From Chloroflexota bacterium (GTDB lineage: Bacteria; Chloroflexota; UBA6077), in assembly GCA_021788565.1 (NCBI GenBank), contig JAJYKO010000146.1, positions 1 through 9,304 on the forward strand: a stretch of 9,304 bases of DNA, read 5' to 3'. Shown piece after piece: positions 5,552 through 9,304 of the stretch; within the stretch, counting starts at the first letter, position 1; the number at the start of each line of letters is the position of its first letter. The translations under genes and the position numbers were made by a program. Below the pieces are notes generated by a model. The model was not told the origin of the DNA. It saw nothing but the letters and a program-made list of their open reading frames with translations, and did not search any database.

Positions 5552-6301
5552 ATGCTTGTCAGGATCGAGATTCTGCCTTGGCTCAGCACGGCGATACGCC
5601 CGGAGGTCACCGGCAGGGTGACCTTCGAGCATCACATGAAGGGTGCGACGCTTCGGGACCTTCTGAGAGAGCTTTCAGAGGCTGACCCTGCTTTTGCCCG
5701 GGTGGTGTTCGACATGGATCGAAACGAGATGCGCTACCCCGCGCTGGGCGTGATCAACGATCAGCTGATCGAGTTTCTCAAAGGCCTGGATACGAATCTG
5801 GCCGAAGGAGACAAGGTTACACTGATCGCCGCCTACACCGGTGGTTCTGAAGGCGGCGCCCCGGAGCGGCGGACGGTGATACCCAAGCGATGGCACGGGC
5901 CGTACGTGACAGCCCGCGGCGCGGAGCCGCCTCCGCCCGAACTGCTGCGGGGCATCGCCCAGTTCAATCGGGGCGAGTTCTTCGAGCAGCACGAGACCCT
6001 GGAGGATCTCTGGCGCGCCGAGCCGGACGACGTCAGGTATCTATACCACGGAATACTGCTGGTGGGAGTAGGACTCTACCACCTGACGCGCGGCAACTAT
6101 CGAGGAGCGGTCTCCAAGATAGAAGGGGGACTGGACAAGCTGCGGTGGTTTGAACCTGCCTGCCAGGGGGTAGACGTGTCAGGCCTGGTGGCAGATGCCA
6201 CTCGATTCCTCGATTACTTGGAGACTCTCGGACCGGGGCGCGCGGACGAGTTCGACCGCGCCCTGTTCCCCCAGGTCCGGGTCAAGACCGGGAACAGCTG
6301 A
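5552..6301 (+). CDS. Fusion of MoaD-like sulfur-carrier domain with DUF309 domain
   Basis: This 249-residue protein has two domains. Residues 1-98 are a MoaD/ThiS-type beta-grasp domain: LVRIEILPW, GATLRDLLREL (31-41), a VIND strand (67-70), LKGLDTNLAEGDKVTLI (76-92), ending in YTGG (95-98). In free MoaD this C-terminal Gly-Gly is adenylated and thiocarboxylated to donate dithiolene sulfur to molybdopterin or tungstopterin. Here a linker rich in Gly, Arg and Pro (99-132) follows, then a DUF309 (COG1547) helical domain with FNRGEFFEQHETLEDLW (138-154) and LYHGILLVGVGLYHLTRGNYRGA (164-186). The conserved Glu/His of its HE motif may bind metal, but the function is unknown. No frame break occurs at the junction. 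ATG 5552 has GGAG 7 nt upstream. The gene follows the AOR and dehydrogenase genes, which suggests pterin cofactor supply. Whether the protein is cleaved after Gly98 or acts uncleaved is open. Confidence 0.88.
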   Translation: MLVRIEILPWLSTAIRPEVTGRVTFEHHMKGATLRDLLRELSEADPAFARVVFDMDRNEMRYPALGVINDQLIEFLKGLDTNLAEGDKVTLIAAYTGGSEGGAPERRTVIPKRWHGPYVTARGAEPPPPELLRGIAQFNRGEFFEQHETLEDLWRAEPDDVRYLYHGILLVGVGLYHLTRGNYRGAVSKIEGGLDKLRWFEPACQGVDVSGLVADATRFLDYLETLGPGRADEFDRALFPQVRVKTGNS

Positions 6302-6303
6302 AC

Positions 6304-6318
6304 CACGGAGTCACGGAG
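6304..6318. repeat. Short CACGGAG direct repeat
   Basis: CACGGAG occurs at 6304-6310 and 6312-6318 immediately after the stop of the MoaD-DUF309 gene. The phrase ACCACGGAGTCACGGAG resembles the start of a simple intergenic repeat found in many bacterial genomes; only a short remnant is present here. Confidence 0.5.
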
Positions 6319-6340
6319 AACCTAAACCAAAGGCAGGATG

Positions 6341-6408
6341 AAACCCGCGGGGTCTCGGGGATCGCGGCGCGCCAGTTCAGGATCACGGGCCAAAGACCCC
6401 GCGGGTTT
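6341..6408. terminator. Perfect 15-bp inverted repeat between convergent genes, probable bidirectional terminator
   Basis: AAACCCGCGGGGTCT (6341-6355) is the exact reverse complement of AGACCCCGCGGGTTT (6394-6408), with 38 bp between the arms. The arms begin with AAA and end with TTT, and the element sits midway between the converging MoaD-DUF309 and pdxT genes, as expected for a shared terminator. The loop is long for an intrinsic terminator and contains the 8-bp palindrome GGCGCGCC (6367-6374), so a dispersed repeat or protein-binding site is an alternative. Confidence 0.6.
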
Positions 6409-6423
6409 GGTCGCCGCTTTGCT

Positions 6424-7005
6424 TTAGTTCTTCCGATCAGCCATGTCCAGCAAAAATTGATGGAAGCGCGTATCGCTGGTCAGTTCCGGATGGAAGGCGG
6501 TCGCGAGGAACTGTCCTTGCCTGGCGGCGACGATACGACCGTCGGGCAGCCGCGCCAGCACCTCCACTCCGTCCCCCGCTCCTTCCACGATGGGCGCCCT
6601 GATGAACACCGCAGGGAACGGCTTCTCTCCTAGCGCCGGAACCCGCAGGTCCGCTTCAAAGCTGTCCACCTGCCGTCCGAAGGCGTTGCGCAGCACCTTC
6701 AGGTCCATCAACTCGAGGGGACGGACCCGAGTGTCGTGGACATCCTTCGCCAGGAGGATCATACCCGCACACGTCCCCCAAATGGGTACTCCCGCGCGAG
6801 CGAGCTCCAGCACCGGTTCTCTGAGGCCGTAAATGTCCATGAGCAGGCTCATGGTGGTGCTTTCGCCCCCCGGGATGACCAGCCCGTCCAGGCCACGCAG
6901 CTGCTCTGGAAGCCTTACCTCCACAGCCTCTGCTCCCACCCGCTCGAAGGCACGCACGTGTTCGATGAACGCGCCCTGAAGCGCCAGGATGCCTACGCGC
7001 GCCAT
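6424..7005 (-). CDS. pdxT: Pyridoxal 5'-phosphate synthase glutaminase subunit PdxT
   Basis: This 193-residue class I glutamine amidotransferase hydrolyses glutamine and channels ammonia to PdxS in the cytoplasmic 12+12 PLP synthase. The family marks are GILALQGAFIEH (5-16), IPGGESTTM (44-52), the nucleophile Cys79 in GTCAGM, NAFGRQVDSFE (108-118) and the His172/Glu174 dyad in FHPEL. The length is normal. ATG 7003-7005 is preferred over the GTG at 7012-7014 because that GTG overlaps the AGGGGG Shine-Dalgarno (7014-7019) inside the end of pdxS. The ATG then lies 8 nt after it and only 2 bp after the pdxS stop, indicating tight translational coupling. Second gene of the pdxST operon. Confidence 0.96.
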   Translation of the reverse strand: MARVGILALQGAFIEHVRAFERVGAEAVEVRLPEQLRGLDGLVIPGGESTTMSLLMDIYGLREPVLELARAGVPIWGTCAGMILLAKDVHDTRVRPLELMDLKVLRNAFGRQVDSFEADLRVPALGEKPFPAVFIRAPIVEGAGDGVEVLARLPDGRIVAARQGQFLATAFHPELTSDTRFHQFLLDMADRKN

Positions 7006-7007
7006 GC

Positions 7008-7889
7008 CTACCACCCCCTGGATGCCAATAACTCTTCCTGCTTCAACGTGGAAAGCTCGATGCCGGGCATGGCCAAGCCTAGACCCCTCGACACGTCCGC
7101 GATGATTTTCGCGTCGTTGTAGTGGGTCGTGGCCTTCACGATGGCGGCGGCGCGCTTCGCCGGATCCTCGGACTTGAAGATGCCGGATCCAACGAACACA
7201 CCATCCACTCCGAGTTGCATCATGAGAGCCGCATCGGCGGGCGTGGCGATGCCGCCGGCAGCGAAGTTCACGACGGGCAGCTTGCCGGCGTGGGCGACTT
7301 CCGCCACCAGTTCGTACGGGGCCTGCAACTCCTTCGCGGCGGCCATCAACTCTTCCTCGGGCATGCTGTGCAGCCTGCGGATCTCATCCATGACAGTTCG
7401 GGCATGGCGCACAGCCTCGACGATGTTTCCGGTGCCGGCCTCACCCTTGGTGCGGATCATCGCCGCGCCCTCGCCTATCCTGCGTAGCGCCTCTCCAAGG
7501 TTCCGGCAGCCGCAGACGAACGGCACTTTGAAGGAATGCTTGTTCACGTGATGCGACTCGTCCGCGGGGGTGAGCACCTCGCTCTCGTCTATGTAGTCGA
7601 TGCCAAGGGCTTCCAGCACCTGCGCTTCCACGAAGTGCCCGATTCGGCACTTGGCCATAACGGGGATGCTGACGGCTTCCATAATCCGGACTATGACCTC
7701 CGGATCGCTCATTCGCGCAACGCCGCCGGCCGCGCGGATGTCCGCCGGCACCCTCTCCAGCGCCATGACGGCACAAGCGCCCGCGTCCTCGGCTATCTTG
7801 GCGTGCTCAGGTGTCACGACGTCCATGATCACGCCGCCCTTGAGCATCTGGGCAAGTCCCTTCTTGACGGTCCAGGTTGACTGGTCCAC
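7008..7889 (-). CDS. pdxS: Pyridoxal 5'-phosphate synthase lyase subunit PdxS
   Basis: This 293-residue (beta/alpha)8-barrel enzyme builds PLP from ribose 5-phosphate, glyceraldehyde 3-phosphate and ammonia delivered by PdxT; it belongs to the deoxyxylulose-phosphate-independent B6 route. Active-site residues align with the Bacillus enzyme: Asp23 in [13 protein letters not shown], the first Schiff-base Lys80 in MAKCRIGHF, and Lys148 in RTKGEAGTG, which carries the later intermediate. Family blocks [18 protein letters not shown] (39-56) and [21 protein letters not shown] are intact, as is the usual C-terminal tail. The start is GTG at 7887-7889, with a strong AGGAGGG (7895-7901) 5 nt upstream. 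It is the first gene of the operon with pdxT and is transcribed divergently from the MocR-type regulator at 8062, which probably controls it. Confidence 0.98.
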   Translation of the reverse strand: MDQSTWTVKKGLAQMLKGGVIMDVVTPEHAKIAEDAGACAVMALERVPADIRAAGGVARMSDPEVIVRIMEAVSIPVMAKCRIGHFVEAQVLEALGIDYIDESEVLTPADESHHVNKHSFKVPFVCGCRNLGEALRRIGEGAAMIRTKGEAGTGNIVEAVRHARTVMDEIRRLHSMPEEELMAAAKELQAPYELVAEVAHAGKLPVVNFAAGGIATPADAALMMQLGVDGVFVGSGIFKSEDPAKRAAAIVKATTHYNDAKIIADVSRGLGLAMPGIELSTLKQEELLASRGW

Positions 7890-7960
7890 TCGATCCCTCC
7901 TCGAAATAGTGTGCCACCACGCATTTGACGAGAGGCACGGTCGCTAAACTCTAAGACTAC

Positions 7961-7970
7961 CTTACCTCCT
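7961..7970 (-). other. Shine-Dalgarno-like AGGAGGTAAG with no start codon after it
   Basis: On the minus strand AGGAGGTAAG is a near-perfect anti-SD complement, yet no ATG, GTG or TTG follows at a workable distance, and the pdxS start is about 70 nt further on. It directly follows the leader inverted repeat. It could be a ribosome standby site, a relic, or chance. Confidence 0.5.
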
Positions 7971-8020
7971 GAAGTGGACTACCGCAAGGGCCACTTCTGT
8001 GCGATAATAGCAGACCACTT
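7971..8020. promoter_or_regulatory. Divergent pdxST/pdxR promoter-operator region with CCACTT repeats
   Basis: TGCGATAATAGCA (8000-8012) reads as an extended -10 on both strands: TGC-GATAAT on the plus strand towards pdxR and TGC-TATTAT on the minus strand towards pdxS. Two polymerases therefore could not bind at once. It is flanked by direct repeats CCACTT at 7991-7996 and 8015-8020 (24-bp period). A third, inverted copy GAAGTGG (7971-7977) pairs with CCACTTC (7991-7997). MocR/PdxR regulators typically bind short repeats in such divergent regions, so these are candidate operator half-sites. Neither -35 is convincing, fitting extended -10 promoters or activator dependence. Confidence 0.5.
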
Positions 8021-8061
8021 GGGCGAGCATCGCGGAGTAGGGCAGAGAGGCGCAACAACTT

Positions 8062-9304
8062 ATGGAGCTCGTGGTCACCCTGGATGAGTCGCTGTCGCTG
8101 CCGCTGCACCGTCAGCTGCACGACGGGCTGCGTGATGCCATCCTCTCGGGGCGGCTCGGTCCGGGTCAGAAGGTCCCATCCACGCGCGTTCTTTCGAAGC
8201 GGCTGAGCGTCTCGAGAACGACGGTTTCTCAGGCGTACGACGAGTTGGAGGTGGAGGGCTACCTGGCCGGACGTCGCGGCTCTGGAACCTACGTAGCTCT
8301 CGCAGTTCCCGAGGGCGGACGCATCACTGGCATGCATCGTACTCGCCAGAACCACCCGGTCTCACAGCCAAGCCTTTCGTCCGGGGCGCGAGCACTGGCT
8401 CAACCCGTCGCCAAGGGGGTCGAGCGCGAGTTTCGTGGGAGGCGTGACCTCCCGTATGACTTTCATCCCGGCCAGGGCGCCTGGGATCTTTTCCCGCGGG
8501 AGGTGTGGCGGCGTCTGCTGGCGCGCCAATGGAGAGACTCGTGGCGCGAGTCCATGGACTACGGCGACCCGGGGGGTTATGCGCCCCTGAGGATCGAGGT
8601 CTCGCGCTACCTGGCGCGCTCCCGCGCCGTGAGGTGCAGTTCCAGGCAGGTGGTGATCGTCAACGGTACGCAGCAAGCCCTGGACCTCCTGGCCAGGATT
8701 CTGCTAGAACCTGGTGACCGAGTGGCCGTGGAAAACCCCGGCTACGCCGCCGCGCGGCAGGTCTTCGCTTCTTACAAGGCAGAACTTGTCCCCATTCCTG
8801 TGGAACAGGACGGCGTCGCCGTCGAGAAGCTGCTCGGAAGCGGGGCCAGACTGGTTCTGGTTGCACCGTCTCACCAGTTTCCCACCGGTGTAACGTTGAG
8901 CTTGCCAAAGAGGCTTTCGCTGCTGAGTTGGGCGCGGACCGAGGGTGGTCTCGTGATTGAGGACGACTACGATAGCGAGCTGAGGTTTGAGGGACGGCCC
9001 CTGGCTTCGCTCCAAGGTTTGGATGACAATGGCGTCGTGGTGTATCTTGGCAGTTTCTCGAAGGTGCTGTTCCCCTCCCTCAGGGTCGGGTACGCAGTCC
9101 TACCTCCAGACCTGGTCGAGCCTCTGGAGGAGGCGAAAGAGTTGACCGATCGGCAGACTCCGATCCTGGAGCAGCAGGTTCTGGCGGATTTTCTTCGTGA
9201 CGGCCACTTCGATCGGCACTTGAGAAGAATGCGCGACCTGTACAGCCGGCGCAGACTGGCCCTGGTCGATGCCTTGCATCGTCACCTGGGAGGGGGCGTG
9301 AGCG
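8062..9304 (+). CDS. pdxR: MocR/PdxR-type PLP-responsive transcriptional regulator (partial, runs off the end)
   Basis: The first 414 residues are present and the frame stays open to the window end; the family is usually about 460-500 residues, so the last part of the C-terminal domain is missing. Residues about 10-78 are a GntR winged helix-turn-helix (LPLHRQLHDGLRDAILSG, then LSVSRTTVSQAYDELEVEGYL and GSGTYV). From about 130 onward comes a fold-type I aminotransferase-like domain: NGTQQALDLLARILL (201-215), ENPGY (224-228), IEDDYDSELRFEGRPL (299-314) and SFSKVLFPSLRVGY (331-344), whose Lys334 should form the PLP Schiff base. Such proteins sense PLP and usually activate pdxST while repressing themselves; this role is inferred from the family and the divergent pdxST neighbour. 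The start is ATG 8062 with GAGAGG (8045-8050) 11 nt upstream. Another MocR specificity is possible, but the context favours PdxR. Confidence 0.9.
   Translation, partial: MELVVTLDESLSLPLHRQLHDGLRDAILSGRLGPGQKVPSTRVLSKRLSVSRTTVSQAYDELEVEGYLAGRRGSGTYVALAVPEGGRITGMHRTRQNHPVSQPSLSSGARALAQPVAKGVEREFRGRRDLPYDFHPGQGAWDLFPREVWRRLLARQWRDSWRESMDYGDPGGYAPLRIEVSRYLARSRAVRCSSRQVVIVNGTQQALDLLARILLEPGDRVAVENPGYAAARQVFASYKAELVPIPVEQDGVAVEKLLGSGARLVLVAPSHQFPTGVTLSLPKRLSLLSWARTEGGLVIEDDYDSELRFEGRPLASLQGLDDNGVVVYLGSFSKVLFPSLRVGYAVLPPDLVEPLEEAKELTDRQTPILEQQVLADFLRDGHFDRHLRRMRDLYSRRRLALVDALHRHLGGGVS

Noticed and set aside
5394..5621. Open frames on both strands across the double-hairpin repeat, with HAREGGHP / IPACAGMT-like text
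   Set aside because: These words are the translation of the widespread intergenic hairpin repeat, a known source of spurious protein predictions; there is no ribosome site or domain.

Overview
This is a gene-dense bacterial chromosomal segment of high GC (roughly 60% by eye) with short intergenic gaps. It carries nine recognisable genes, two of them cut by the window edges, plus one unrecognised Cys-rich reading frame. The mix suggests an environmental bacterium with at least some anaerobic or low-potential metabolism: a heptose/PfkB kinase, an AOR-family tungsten/molybdenum oxidoreductase, the deoxyxylulose-phosphate-independent vitamin B6 pathway (PdxS/PdxT) and a DUF309 protein. A Chloroflexota-like (Dehalococcoidia/SAR202-type) origin is my guess from the overall feel of the proteins. 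The sequence alone does not prove it. There are no rRNA or tRNA genes, no CRISPR array, no transposase and no phage gene.

Layout. 1-262 (+) is the C-terminal end of an RfaE1/HldA-type kinase. It converges on a minus-strand pair: acylphosphatase (657-947) followed by a small Cys-rich protein (270-632), with a good candidate promoter at 978-1006. 1109-2038 (+) is an N-terminally anchored YkuE/LpxG-like metallophosphoesterase. 2293-4164 (+) is an AOR-family oxidoreductase, 4308-5378 (+) an LDH2/MDH2-type 2-hydroxyacid dehydrogenase, and 5552-6301 (+) a fusion of a MoaD-like beta-grasp domain to a DUF309 domain. These last three genes are separated by structured repeats, an 82-bp imperfect palindrome and a 60-bp double-hairpin element. 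A perfect 15-bp inverted repeat at 6341-6408 then separates them from the convergent pdxST operon (6424-7889, -). The pdxST operon is divergent from a MocR/PdxR-type regulator (8062 to the window end, +).

How the genes may work together. The B6 block is a textbook unit: PdxT supplies ammonia to PdxS, which makes pyridoxal 5'-phosphate (PLP). The divergent MocR protein carries a PLP-binding aminotransferase-like domain and probably senses PLP and controls the shared 172-bp intergenic region. That region shows overlapping divergent extended -10 elements flanked by CCACTT repeats. The AOR, dehydrogenase and MoaD-DUF309 genes form the more novel part. AOR enzymes need a pterin cofactor whose dithiolene sulfurs come from a MoaD-type carrier ending in Gly-Gly. 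Here a MoaD-like domain lies downstream of an AOR gene, but its Gly-Gly is internal and followed by DUF309. The AOR itself departs from the classical cluster motif, with Cys-x2-Cys-x3-His instead of Cys-x2-Cys-x3-Cys. A functional link among the three genes is inferred from proximity and cofactor logic only.
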